In this document: piece by piece, positions 1 through 7,871 of the stretch
Layout of the letters: each line of letters starts with the position of its first letter
Position numbering within the stretch: position 1 is the first letter of the stretch
Assembly: GCA_029269125.1 (NCBI GenBank)
Contig: JARHXX010000008.1
Coordinates: forward strand, 62,001-126,000
DNA: 64,000 nucleotides
From: Kiritimatiellaeota bacterium B1221
GTDB taxonomy: Bacteria; Verrucomicrobiota; Kiritimatiellia; SS1-B-03-39; UBA6053
Direction: 5' to 3'
The notes under the pieces: generated by a model
Databases searched by the model: none
Seen by the model: only the letters and a program-made list of their open reading frames with translations
Told to the model about the DNA's origin: nothing
Translations under genes and position numbers: made by a program

Positions 1-80
1 TGCAAAGAAAACCCGTTTGTCAGCCCAATTCAGAGCTGGAAAGTCAGGAAAGTGTTTATCCTATCACTTTTCCTATAAAA

Positions 81-128
81 AACCTAGACAGCGGACAAAT
101 AACCCCTTATAGGTTTCCGCCCTTGTCC
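81..128 (+). promoter_or_regulatory. Structured leader upstream of rpmI, possible L20-type autoregulatory site
   Basis: The 90 bases before rpmI hold overlapping inverted repeats. AACCTA at 81-86 can pair with TAGGTT at 110-115. GCGGA at 91-95 can pair with TCCGC at 116-120, and GGACAA at 93-98 with TTGTCC at 123-128. The first pairing crosses the other two, so they are either alternatives or a pseudoknot. In other bacteria L20 represses rpmI-rplT through a structured leader, in Escherichia coli through a pseudoknot. The pairings are seen in the sequence. The regulatory role is inferred. Confidence 0.4.
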
Positions 129-170
129 CAGATAAAGGACTCCTCTTTTAACCAATTAACCCTTTTCGTC

Positions 171-359
171 ATGGCTAAATCAGCAAAAACCAGAAAATCC
201 GTCGCTAAAAAATTCAAACGAACCGGCACGGGCAAACTCGTGTTCCGCTCACCCGGTGGACGCCACTTGTTGACCAGCAAAACCCGCAAACGCAAACGCA
301 ACCTTAATCAGGATAAGGTCATGTTTGACGGCGACGCAAAACGTTATACATCCATTTGA
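171..359 (+). CDS. rpmI: 50S ribosomal protein L35
   Basis: This 62-residue, strongly basic protein is a component of the large ribosomal subunit. It starts MAKSAKTRKSVAKKFKRT and contains the GRHLLTSKTRKRKRNL stretch typical of L35. The ATG at 171 gives the normal family length; an in-frame TTG at 123 would add 16 residues unlike L35 and is rejected. No good Shine-Dalgarno sequence lies just upstream, and the leader is structured. rplT follows 25 bases downstream, the classic rpmI-rplT order. No infC is visible in the 170 bases before it. Confidence 0.97.
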   Translation: MAKSAKTRKSVAKKFKRTGTGKLVFRSPGGRHLLTSKTRKRKRNLNQDKVMFDGDAKRYTSI

Positions 360-384
360 TTCTATTTTTTAAGGAGAAACTCTC

Positions 385-741
385 ATGCCACGTTCTACCA
401 ATGCCCCCGCTTCCCGCAAACGCCGCAGCAACCGCCTGAAAAAGGCCCGTGGTTTCCGCGGTGGACGCAGTAAACTTTTCCGTACCGCGACTGAAGCGGT
501 TGACCGCGCCGAATGCATGGCCACAGATCATCGCCGGACTCGCAAACGTGATTTCCGTCGCCTGTGGATCACCCGTATTTCTGCGGCCGTGAAACCCTTC
601 GACATGAACTACAGCACCTTCATGAACGGCCTGAATAAAGCCGGAATTGAATTGAACCGCAAAATGCTGTCAGAAATTGCCATTCACGATCCCGCTGGAT
701 TTGAAGGCATTGTAAATCAAGCCAAAGCGGCACTGAACTAA
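385..741 (+). CDS. rplT: 50S ribosomal protein L20
   Basis: L20 is a 118-residue basic protein that binds 23S rRNA early in large-subunit assembly and in many bacteria represses its own operon. The N-terminal third is rich in Arg and Lys (SRKRRSNRLKKARGFRGGRS), followed by the conserved globular part with RRTRKRDFRRLWITRI and a C-terminal helix region. A strong Shine-Dalgarno AAGGAG at 371-376 precedes the ATG. It is the second gene of the rpmI-rplT pair, and a strong intrinsic terminator follows 25 bases after the stop. Confidence 0.97.
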   Translation: MPRSTNAPASRKRRSNRLKKARGFRGGRSKLFRTATEAVDRAECMATDHRRTRKRDFRRLWITRISAAVKPFDMNYSTFMNGLNKAGIELNRKMLSEIAIHDPAGFEGIVNQAKAALN

Positions 742-766
742 ACTTTTCAAAGTTATGGTTTCTTTC

Positions 767-794
767 ACACCCTGCCTCGGCAGGGTGTTTTTTT
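767..794 (+). terminator. Intrinsic terminator of the rpmI-rplT operon
   Basis: A perfect 10-bp stem (ACACCCTGCC with GGCAGGGTGT, two-base loop) is followed directly by a run of seven T. It lies just after the rplT stop. The opposite strand has no T run after the hairpin, so it is unlikely to end the convergent minus-strand operon. Confidence 0.92.
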
Positions 795-877
795 ATGGAT
801 GACGGGTGGAGACTGCGTCACGGAGGGGGACCCTTGCGGTGGCTTTTTCCTTACCAATCACGATCAGACTGCCGCCA

Positions 878-1648
878 TTAAACCTCTATTTCCAATCCGT
901 CCCAGGCCATCTCTACCCCTGCAGGCAGGGAATCGTTGTGGACATGGTAATCAATCGGGCAGCCCATGTGCGTAAGATACGACTGAGGCGCACCCACCTC
1001 TTCCAGCCATTCCAGACTTTGCATCAAACTCAGATGTGAAGGATGGGGCTCGATTCGCAGGGCATTCAAAATCATCACATCCACTCCTTCCAGAACGGAA
1101 AGGGCCTGTTCGGGAAGCCCCGAACAGTCCGGCACATATCCGATACTGCCCTGCAAGGTATCAATCCGCATTCCCACACAGGGAATATTTCCATGCGGTA
1201 CCGGAAAGGATCTGAAAGTCATGCTGCCCAGGGGCACCGCATGCTGCCAATCACAAAATTTCAACAAAGGCACCGCCGTTCCCGGCTTCCGCTTTTGGGT
1301 GACATAAGGATAGAGCTCAGCCAAGCGGTCCAAAACCGACGCCTCACTCCAGATCGGCAGAGCCTCCCCCTGCATCCAGCTGAAGCGTCTGACATCATCC
1401 AAACCCATTACATGATCTGCGTGCTGATGGGTGATAAATACCGCATCAATTCTTTTCAGCGCGGCAGCCAATGCCTGCATCCGAAAGTCCGGCCCCACAT
1501 CCACCACCACGGAAACCTGATCATCCCAGAGGGAGACGCTCGATCGGGTTCGCATATTTTTCGGTTGTCTCCCCCTGCAAACCGGGCAATCGCACCCCAA
1601 AGCAGGGACGCCGTGTGACCATCCTGTTCCCAGAAACCGGAGTTTCAT
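878..1648 (-). CDS. MBL-fold metallo-hydrolase, PhnP-like
   Basis: This is a 256-residue cytoplasmic metallo-beta-lactamase-fold protein. It shows the metal-binding THQHADH motif near residues 92-98 (HxHxDH). It begins MKLRFLGTGWSHGVPALGC and keeps the DCPVCR segment and the late GC/H region seen in PhnP-type phosphodiesterases. PhnP hydrolyses cyclic ribose phosphodiesters, but related proteins act on other phosphodiesters, so the substrate is unknown. Its ATG overlaps the stop of the upstream TPR gene by one base (TAATG), so the two are probably translationally coupled. It is the last gene of the ftsH-folP-cdaA-cdaR operon. Nearness to a c-di-AMP synthase makes a nucleotide-phosphodiester role possible, but that is a guess. 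Confidence 0.82.
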   Translation of the reverse strand: MKLRFLGTGWSHGVPALGCDCPVCRGRQPKNMRTRSSVSLWDDQVSVVVDVGPDFRMQALAAALKRIDAVFITHQHADHVMGLDDVRRFSWMQGEALPIWSEASVLDRLAELYPYVTQKRKPGTAVPLLKFCDWQHAVPLGSMTFRSFPVPHGNIPCVGMRIDTLQGSIGYVPDCSGLPEQALSVLEGVDVMILNALRIEPHPSHLSLMQSLEWLEEVGAPQSYLTHMGCPIDYHVHNDSLPAGVEMAWDGLEIEV

Positions 1649-2406
1649 TATTCCAGTAAAGACGTGGCCTGCAATGCCAAAATGCAGCGGTCACGTTGAA
1701 TGAGATAGCTGACCATTACCTCAAGGTTCACCTGCGTCTGCTGCGCGATAAGCAGGGCATTGCCAATCGCCTGCTCTGCTTCACCATATTCTCCATTTTC
1801 AAAATGAATCTGAGAAAGCGTACTCCAAAGATGATGACTTCGCGGTTGCACCACTTTCGCAATTTCGGCCAAACGTGCAGCACGATCAAGATCCCTCAAT
1901 CCCGGCTCCTCAGTAGTGGCAAACAACCAAGCCAAATTGTTCAGACACTGAAAGTGCAACGGAATCTTTTCCAGTACCGCCTGATACTCCTGAACGGCCT
2001 GTTCGTGATCCCCCATCGCATAAAGGGAGTCCGCCAGCGCCACGCGAATCCCCAACTCATCGGGCCATTTCTCCAATGCCTCCTTAAAAATCGTCACCGC
2101 CTCTTCCGGCTTACCTTCCATCAGAAAGCGGTTCGCCTCCTGAGACTTCTGCATTAAAACCCGTCCCAAATCCGTAAGGATAAATTCATTGGGCAGTTGC
2201 CGGGGGATCTGAAAATCCGGCAAAGGCTCCAGCCCCTCCAGTATTCCCGAAATATTCAAAAATGCTGCCGGGGCGTCACCTTCCACCTCTGCAATATACG
2301 GGACCTGGGCGATTAAGCTGGCGGGAGCCGATTGCGCCTGCAACCGGCAGAACATCGTTAAAACAAGAAGAGACAGAATAGTTTTCATAACACGGAAGCA
2401 GATCAT
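1648..2406 (-). CDS. Secreted TPR-repeat protein, function unknown
   Basis: This 252-residue protein has an N-terminal hydrophobic signal sequence (MKTILSLLVLTMFCRLQAQS) and about three tetratricopeptide repeats between residues 85 and 245. TPRs usually mediate protein-protein contacts, so it is probably a periplasmic scaffold. The ATG at 2404-2406 overlaps the stop of cdaR as ATGA and is preferred for coupling. An ATG at 2388 gives a more conventional signal peptide and is a real alternative. It sits between cdaR and the MBL hydrolase in one operon. The partner protein cannot be named from the sequence. Confidence 0.72.
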   Translation of the reverse strand: MICFRVMKTILSLLVLTMFCRLQAQSAPASLIAQVPYIAEVEGDAPAAFLNISGILEGLEPLPDFQIPRQLPNEFILTDLGRVLMQKSQEANRFLMEGKPEEAVTIFKEALEKWPDELGIRVALADSLYAMGDHEQAVQEYQAVLEKIPLHFQCLNNLAWLFATTEEPGLRDLDRAARLAEIAKVVQPRSHHLWSTLSQIHFENGEYGEAEQAIGNALLIAQQTQVNLEVMVSYLIQRDRCILALQATSLLE

Positions 2407-3452
2407 TTTTCAGGGGGGGACTGGGCCGGAACAGCCGTGGGATCCGGTGCAGGAACCGGGGTGGATGCCGGTTGCGGAACGGGCGTGGCAGCAGGCTTTG
2501 GTGTCGCGGTCGGTGCCGCCAAGGTTCGTACATTCACAAATTCAGGCTGGGTCGCCAAGACTTCAATTCCCGCCGGAACCAACACCAACACCTTATGCTC
2601 CTTTTTACCGCCCTTCTCCAGGGCCTCTGCGGAAACGAAGGCCTGGATACGGCGGTTGTCCAAAGACGCTAACCGTTGAGGACTCCCTTTGAGAAAAACA
2701 TCAACCTGTCGCGGTTCCACAACCTGCCGCAGAGGAGAGTCCTGGCCCGCGGGGTATGTCAGCATCAGCGGGATATCTGAAAATTTCTCCTCCACAGTTT
2801 CTCCCGCCAAGGTCACCTTCACCTGCACCCGGGAAGGCTCCACCCGTCCAATCCACTCGGAAGTGGGAAGCAGGATATCCAGTTTTTGCTCAAAACTCTG
2901 ACTCTTCTCGGACAAATTCAAGGGTGCCGTCTGCAAGCCATTGATCCCCGCCAACAGGTCTGCCGCCCCCACCAACGTTGCTAAAGGCGGTTCGATTTCA
3001 ACCGCTTCCAACTTGATCCCCTCCGGCGGTTGACCGATTTGGTTGATTTTAACCAACAACTCTTTTTGACCTTCACGTCCCAATTGCACTTCAATCCGGT
3101 CCGGCTGAATAGAGGCGATACGAAGATTTCCCGCGGCCACAGAAACATGCTTCGGAAGAATTTGAATCACTTTCTCCGGCTCATACTCTTCTTTCCGCAA
3201 ATCGATATCCACCTCTACGGTATGCCGGTTCAAACTATCAATATCTTTGTTGGTTCCCAGAAAACGGATCTTCACTTCACTAAAATCTTTTTCGCGGATT
3301 GCCCACCCTTCGGGAAGGGTGAAAGTGACCGGAACATTTGACACCAGCAGATCATTGTTGGTAATCTGTTTTACAATGAGCCAGGATACCGTCGCCAAAA
3401 CCAGGGACATGGCTTTCAGTTTATAATTGTGCAGGAGGCGTCCTTTCTTCAT
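2403..3452 (-). CDS. cdaR: YbbR/CdaR-like domain protein, putative regulator of diadenylate cyclase
   Basis: This 349-residue protein has one N-terminal membrane segment (residues about 12-30, AMSLVLATVSWLIVKQI) followed by several YbbR-type beta-rich repeats to about residue 310. A Pro/Ala/Thr/Val-rich tail (PTATPKPAATPVPQPAS) ends the protein. In Firmicutes CdaR binds and modulates the membrane cyclase CdaA, with the YbbR domains outside the cytoplasmic membrane. Here its ATG overlaps the cdaA stop as ATGA, so coupling and stoichiometric production are likely. The proline-rich tail is unusual and may cross or contact the cell wall. Confidence 0.83.
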   Translation of the reverse strand: MKKGRLLHNYKLKAMSLVLATVSWLIVKQITNNDLLVSNVPVTFTLPEGWAIREKDFSEVKIRFLGTNKDIDSLNRHTVEVDIDLRKEEYEPEKVIQILPKHVSVAAGNLRIASIQPDRIEVQLGREGQKELLVKINQIGQPPEGIKLEAVEIEPPLATLVGAADLLAGINGLQTAPLNLSEKSQSFEQKLDILLPTSEWIGRVEPSRVQVKVTLAGETVEEKFSDIPLMLTYPAGQDSPLRQVVEPRQVDVFLKGSPQRLASLDNRRIQAFVSAEALEKGGKKEHKVLVLVPAGIEVLATQPEFVNVRTLAAPTATPKPAATPVPQPASTPVPAPDPTAVPAQSPPEK

Positions 3453-4300
3453 GCGCTGCGGCTCCCGTGTTCAGAATCGTTTAAACCGAGGGCCTGCATA
3501 TTGCCACTATCGCTCCGTGGACTGGTCCGCGCCAGCACCGCATTGATCATTCGTTCCAGACGCTCTTCATCCAGTCCCCGGCTTAACCGCCCCTTAAAGG
3601 CCAGAGAAATATTTCCGGTTTCTTCAGAAACCACCACCACCAATGCATCCGTCTCTTCCGTAATCCCAATCGCCGCCCGGTGCCGGGTGCCCAGCGAACG
3701 GTGCAACTCCTCCCGCTGACTCAGCGGAAAAACACAACCGGCAGCCTGCACCCTCCCTTCACGAATAATCACCCCGCCATCATGCAAAGGGCTCCGGGGA
3801 AAAAAGATACTGGTGATCAGCTCCGGCCGCACTTTTCCGTCAATCATCACCCCCGTTTCCACCACCGACTTCAAGCCAATCGCGCGCTCCAAAGCAATCA
3901 GCGCTCCAATTTTCTGTCGACTTAAAGAACTCACCGCTTTCACCAACGGGGCCACCATATCATTGCTCTTATTTCCATTACGGCCGGAGGAGGATCCCAA
4001 CATGCCCGGACGCCCCAGCTCGGCGAGCGCAATCCGAATTTCCTGTTGAAAAATAATCACAAAAGCCAAAACCAAATTCACCGAAAAGGTCCGAAAGATC
4101 CAATTCAGGGTATGGAGATTTAAAAAGTATGTCAGCGATAAAACCGCGACAAAAGTTAAGGCCAGTCCGCTGAGGACCTGCGCCCCCCGGGTCCCCCGCA
4201 AAAGCTTTAAGAGATGATAAAAAATAATCCAGAGCAACAGGATTTCGAACAACTCGGTGGGAGTTGGCATACTGATTGCACTGAAATCAAAATTATTCAT
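3449..4300 (-). CDS. cdaA: Membrane diadenylate cyclase (c-di-AMP synthase)
   Basis: CdaA makes cyclic di-AMP from two ATP. This 283-residue protein has three N-terminal membrane helices (about residues 15-90) and a cytoplasmic DisA_N/DAC domain (about 95-250). The catalytic RHR motif is clear in GTRHRAAIG. The usual DGA motif reads DGG (SPLHDGGVII), a conservative change of a residue near the ATP site. The length fits the family. Its start overlaps the end of folP by 8 bases and its stop overlaps cdaR. Neighbours folP and ftsH suggest constitutive housekeeping expression. c-di-AMP typically controls potassium, osmotic and cell-wall balance. Confidence 0.9.
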   Translation of the reverse strand: MNNFDFSAISMPTPTELFEILLLWIIFYHLLKLLRGTRGAQVLSGLALTFVAVLSLTYFLNLHTLNWIFRTFSVNLVLAFVIIFQQEIRIALAELGRPGMLGSSSGRNGNKSNDMVAPLVKAVSSLSRQKIGALIALERAIGLKSVVETGVMIDGKVRPELITSIFFPRSPLHDGGVIIREGRVQAAGCVFPLSQREELHRSLGTRHRAAIGITEETDALVVVVSEETGNISLAFKGRLSRGLDEERLERMINAVLARTSPRSDSGNMQALGLNDSEHGSRSA

Positions 4301-5165
4301 GAGTGGTACGAAGGCGGGTTTGCTTTACCTTATCAAGAATTCTCACTAAATCGCAAGATTCGATCACGTCATGTACCCTTAAAATATTTGCCCCTCCTGA
4401 AACGCAGGCCGCCGCCCCGCCCAAACTTGCCGCCAAACGGTTATCGACTTCCCTGCCGGTGATTTCACCCAGCCACCGCTTCCGGGATACCCCGAGCAAC
4501 AAAGGGCATCCAAACACCTGGAAACGATTCAGATGCGCGATCAATTCCAGATTATGATCCAGGGTTTTGCCAAATCCAATCCCCGGATCCAACGCGATTT
4601 GTGCGGTCTGCACCCCCGCCGCCTCCGCAGCCGCGATGCGTTCCCTGAAGAAACCTTCCACTTCCTGTATCACATTCCGATATGTCGGATTGGCCTGCAT
4701 GGTTTGCGGTTTCCCCTGCATATGCATCAATACCAAACCCGCACCCGATGACGCCGCCAACGGAAACATCTCAGCATCTCCCAAACCTGCGGTCACGTCA
4801 TTTAAAATATCCGCCCCCGCATCCAATGCCGCCGCCGCCACTGCCACCTTGGATGTATCGACCGAAAGTAAAAGTTCCGGAAACCGTTCCCGCAATCCGC
4901 GAATCACCGGCACCACCCGCCTGACCTCCTCATCAGCAGACACCGCCATCGCCCCGGGACGGGTCGATTCCCCCCCGATATCCAATATGTCGGCCCCCTG
5001 CTCAACCAGCTGACACCCCTGCGCCATCGCTTTTGCGGGATCCAGAAAGTTGCCCCCGTCAGAAAATGAATCGGGGGTCACATTCACCACCCCCATAATC
5101 AAGGTACGGGAGGAGACCCCGTTTTCCCGGTTTCCGGTTTTCCACGCAAGCACACTTTGCTTCAT
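4293..5165 (-). CDS. folP: Dihydropteroate synthase
   Basis: FolP joins p-aminobenzoate to the pterin pyrophosphate to make dihydropteroate, the sulfonamide-sensitive step of folate synthesis. The 290-residue TIM barrel shows the signature motifs GVVNVTPDSFSDGG (residues about 26-39), DIGGESTRPGA, VDTSK, LDPGIGFGKT and GVSRKRW. The length is normal. It lies 6 bases after ftsH and overlaps cdaA, so it is inside one operon. folC, a later folate gene, is about 33 kb away at 37199-38509. Confidence 0.96.
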   Translation of the reverse strand: MKQSVLAWKTGNRENGVSSRTLIMGVVNVTPDSFSDGGNFLDPAKAMAQGCQLVEQGADILDIGGESTRPGAMAVSADEEVRRVVPVIRGLRERFPELLLSVDTSKVAVAAAALDAGADILNDVTAGLGDAEMFPLAASSGAGLVLMHMQGKPQTMQANPTYRNVIQEVEGFFRERIAAAEAAGVQTAQIALDPGIGFGKTLDHNLELIAHLNRFQVFGCPLLLGVSRKRWLGEITGREVDNRLAASLGGAAACVSGGANILRVHDVIESCDLVRILDKVKQTRLRTTHE

Positions 5166-5171
5166 AAAGGA

Positions 5172-7262
5172 TCAGGCAGATGCCGATGGGTCTTTCGCAG
5201 AACCGGCATCTCCCTCGTTGGAAGGTTCTTCGTTTTTCACTTCACTGTCAGGATTTTCAGACGATGATTCAACCACCGGATCCGCCGGTGACGCATCCTT
5301 TGCCGGCGCTTCCTCAACTGCTGTAGAGACCGCAGGTACATCCCCACGCTCTTCCGGAGTGCGAATCCGGTTAAAGTCCACGATATCCTTCACGTCGCGG
5401 CCATCAATCGTCTCCTGCGAGATCAGAATATGGGCCATGGTATCCAACTCAGCCCGTTTTTCGGTAAGAATCCGTAACGCCTCCTCATGGGAGAATTTCA
5501 AGATCTTGGTCACTTCCGCATCAATTTTTCGTGCCGTCTCTTCGCTGAAACTTTGGGTGCGGCTCACTTCACGTCCCATCCACATGGTTTCTTCGTTGTT
5601 GCCGAAAGCCTGGGGACCCAGTTCATCGTTCATCCCGAATTTACACACCATGGCCCGGGCAATCTGGGTGGCGCGCTCAATGTCGTTCGATGCACCGGTT
5701 CCGATATCATCCAGGGCCAGCTCTTCCGCCGCCCGTCCGCCCATAAAACTGACCAACATGGCCTGCAGTTTCTTTTTCCCATGGGTGTAAGCATCTTTTT
5801 CCGGCAATTGCATGGTGGATCCCAAAGAATTTCCACGGGGAATAATGGTTACTTTGTGTACCGGTTCCGCGTGCTCCAGCTCTTGCATCACAATCGCATG
5901 CCCCGCTTCATGATAGGCGGTGGCCAGGTTTTCCTCATCATCCATCATCAGGCCACGACGCTCCCGGCCAAAGCGCACCTTGTCACGCGCCTCTTCGAAA
6001 TCTTCGCCCTGCACGGTCTGTCCACCCCGGCGTGCCGCAGTCAATGCGGCTTCATTCACCAGGTTGGCCAAATCCGCACCACTGAACCCGGGGGTTCCCT
6101 TTGCCACCACCCGCAAATCCACATCCGCATCCAGTTTGATGGTCTTGGTGTGAATCTTCAACACTTGCTCCCGTCCATCCAAACTGGGCAAATCGACCAT
6201 AATTTGACGGTCAAAACGGCCCGGACGCATCAACGCGTTGTCCAGTACATCCGGACGGTTGGTGGCGGCCACAATGATCACCCCTTCCTGGGTATCAAAT
6301 CCGTCCATTTCCACCAGCAATGCATTCAAAGTCTGCTCGCGCTCGTCATGCCCGCCGCCCATGCCACTGAAACGGCTGCGGCCCACGGCATCAATTTCGT
6401 CGATAAACAAAATACAAGGCGCATTTTTTCGTCCCTGTTCAAACATATCCCGCACCCGGCTGGCGCCAACCCCGACAAACATCTCCACAAAGTCGGAACC
6501 GCTGATACTGAAAAACGGCACGTCCGCCTCGCCGGCAATCGCCTTGGCCAACAGGGTTTTACCCGTTCCGGGAGGTCCGGAAAGCATCACTCCCTTGGGA
6601 ATGCGTCCGCCCAATTTCTGAAATTTTTTGGGATCACTCAAAAATTCAATGATCTCTTCCACTTCTTCTTTGGCCTCGTCGATCCCCGCCACATCTTTAA
6701 AGGTAATCTTGTTGGTATCACGGGTAAGCATTTTCGCCCGGCTTTTACCAAAACTCATCGCGCCCTTGCCAGCCGATTTCATCTGGCGGAGGAAAAGGAA
6801 ATAAATCAGGATCATCACAAAGATGAACGGTCCAATGGTCACCAGAATATCACGCAAAAAGGTGTTTTTCTGTTTAAAACTGTAGCCCGGCACATTTTCC
6901 TCAAGGAAATCGAGCACATTCTCAGACAGAGCCACCGGAACCCGATAGGTTTCAGGCTCATTGTTCTCATTGGTTCTATCCAGCTGAACCAGTAACTCAT
7001 CCAGCCCCGCTCCATTATCAAAAACCGTAACATTGAGCACCAGCCCCTCATTTACGTAACTCAGAAACTCAGGTTTGTACGTAATCTCCTCCACGGGTTT
7101 GTTGCTCATTCCCAACAAATGCATCAGCATCAAAAACAGCAGGATAAAAATCATCACTGCGGCAAAGTTTTTCGCCGGCATCTTGGGTGCCTGCGGAGAA
7201 CCGGGCTTTTGTGCGGGTTTTTTGGGAGAAGGAGAAGAAGGAGGAGGGGTTTCAGTGCTCAT
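5172..7262 (-). CDS. ftsH: ATP-dependent zinc metalloprotease FtsH
   Basis: FtsH is a hexameric membrane AAA protease that degrades misfolded membrane proteins and some regulators. The 696 residues show an N-terminal Pro-rich cytosolic stretch, a first membrane segment (about 31-51), a short periplasmic domain, a second membrane segment (about 142-160), the AAA domain with Walker A GPPGTGKT (about 229-236), Walker B ILFIDEID, the SRH region, and the zinc-protease motif HEAGH (about 450-454). The C-terminal tail of about 60 residues is Glu/Ala/Ser-rich and likely disordered. It is the first gene of the minus-strand operon, 6 bases upstream of folP. Confidence 0.97.
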   Translation of the reverse strand: MSTETPPPSSPSPKKPAQKPGSPQAPKMPAKNFAAVMIFILLFLMLMHLLGMSNKPVEEITYKPEFLSYVNEGLVLNVTVFDNGAGLDELLVQLDRTNENNEPETYRVPVALSENVLDFLEENVPGYSFKQKNTFLRDILVTIGPFIFVMILIYFLFLRQMKSAGKGAMSFGKSRAKMLTRDTNKITFKDVAGIDEAKEEVEEIIEFLSDPKKFQKLGGRIPKGVMLSGPPGTGKTLLAKAIAGEADVPFFSISGSDFVEMFVGVGASRVRDMFEQGRKNAPCILFIDEIDAVGRSRFSGMGGGHDEREQTLNALLVEMDGFDTQEGVIIVAATNRPDVLDNALMRPGRFDRQIMVDLPSLDGREQVLKIHTKTIKLDADVDLRVVAKGTPGFSGADLANLVNEAALTAARRGGQTVQGEDFEEARDKVRFGRERRGLMMDDEENLATAYHEAGHAIVMQELEHAEPVHKVTIIPRGNSLGSTMQLPEKDAYTHGKKKLQAMLVSFMGGRAAEELALDDIGTGASNDIERATQIARAMVCKFGMNDELGPQAFGNNEETMWMGREVSRTQSFSEETARKIDAEVTKILKFSHEEALRILTEKRAELDTMAHILISQETIDGRDVKDIVDFNRIRTPEERGDVPAVSTAVEEAPAKDASPADPVVESSSENPDSEVKNEEPSNEGDAGSAKDPSASA

Positions 7263-7409
7263 AAGAAAATGGGGCGTTAAAAAGGATCATGCAACCTAAC
7301 AGCGCTTCACCTAAAATCAACCGCAATCAGGTTAAAGTCCGGACAATGGCGTCTTCCTCTATCACTCCGGGGAGACCTCACCACAGGCGGGACCGCAACA
7401 AATGAGCAA

Positions 7410-7741
7410 CTAGTACCCTGTAAACCTTAAATCTTCGCATAGGACCGTGAGATTCCGAGTGGATTTGTGCTCCGAAAAAGATAAAGTGATACATCGTATC
7501 GTTGTTCTTTTTTGGGGCGCAAAGCCGCCGGAAGATCATGGCCCGCAGGGTTGGATTCCATGAAGAACCCTTATGAAAACAGATATGCAGATCGACTCTT
7601 CCAAGGCTTTGGCCTCTTTTGGCGCGGGAAATGGGATGAGGATCGTGCACAACCTTCCAGGTTGCACAAACCCCTCCTCCCATCCCCAGCATCCAAAATA
7701 GACCAATCCTATGCGAAGATTTAAGGTTTACAGAGTACTAG
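7410..7741. mobile_element. MITE-like element with 34-bp terminal inverted repeats
   Basis: Bases 7410-7443 and 7708-7741 are inverted repeats matching at all but one position (a C/T difference at 7417 and its partner). Both ends carry CTAG as a direct 4-base repeat (7410-7413 and 7738-7741). That would fit either a CTAG target duplication, as made by IS5-type transposases, or a TA duplication as made by IS630/Tc1-type ones. The 332-bp unit carries no convincing gene; two short frames inside it lack any recognisable motif. It also holds a long internal imperfect hairpin. It lies between the ftsH promoter region and the 3' end of the FAD oxidoreductase gene. Confidence 0.75.
7464..7524. repeat. 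Internal imperfect hairpin of the MITE-like element
   Basis: Arm 7464-7492 pairs imperfectly with arm 7496-7524 around a three-base loop. Most of the roughly 29 positions match, including GATAC/GTATC next to the loop and TTTG/CAAAG at the base. The structure could form in DNA or RNA. Its asymmetric position inside the element suggests a nested older repeat. Confidence 0.6.
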
Positions 7742-7748
7742 GCTCCAC

Positions 7749-7775
7749 ATCCTCCCCTAAATAAAAGGGAGAGGA
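7749..7775 (-). terminator. Possible terminator hairpin after the FAD oxidoreductase gene
   Basis: CCTCCCCT and AGGGAGAGG flank an A-rich loop and can form a short imperfect stem. It lies about 100 bases beyond the stop of the minus-strand oxidoreductase gene. There is no clear T run, so this is only a candidate. The rest of 7742-7871 shows nothing recognisable. Confidence 0.3.
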
Positions 7776-7871
7776 CCCGGAGAGAATCAGGGCGCGGCCT
7801 CAAACCGAAACCCTTTGAACACCACCGCCCGCCCACACAAAACCGGCAAATCATGCGGCGGGCATGACCCC

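Noticed and set aside
5487-6995. 502-codon plus-strand frame across ftsH
   Set aside because: It is antisense to ftsH, which has all conserved motifs; the open frame follows from codon bias.
7378-7692. 104-codon minus-strand frame in the MITE-like element
   Set aside because: It spans the left terminal repeat and the internal hairpin, has no known motif and is explained by the element itself.
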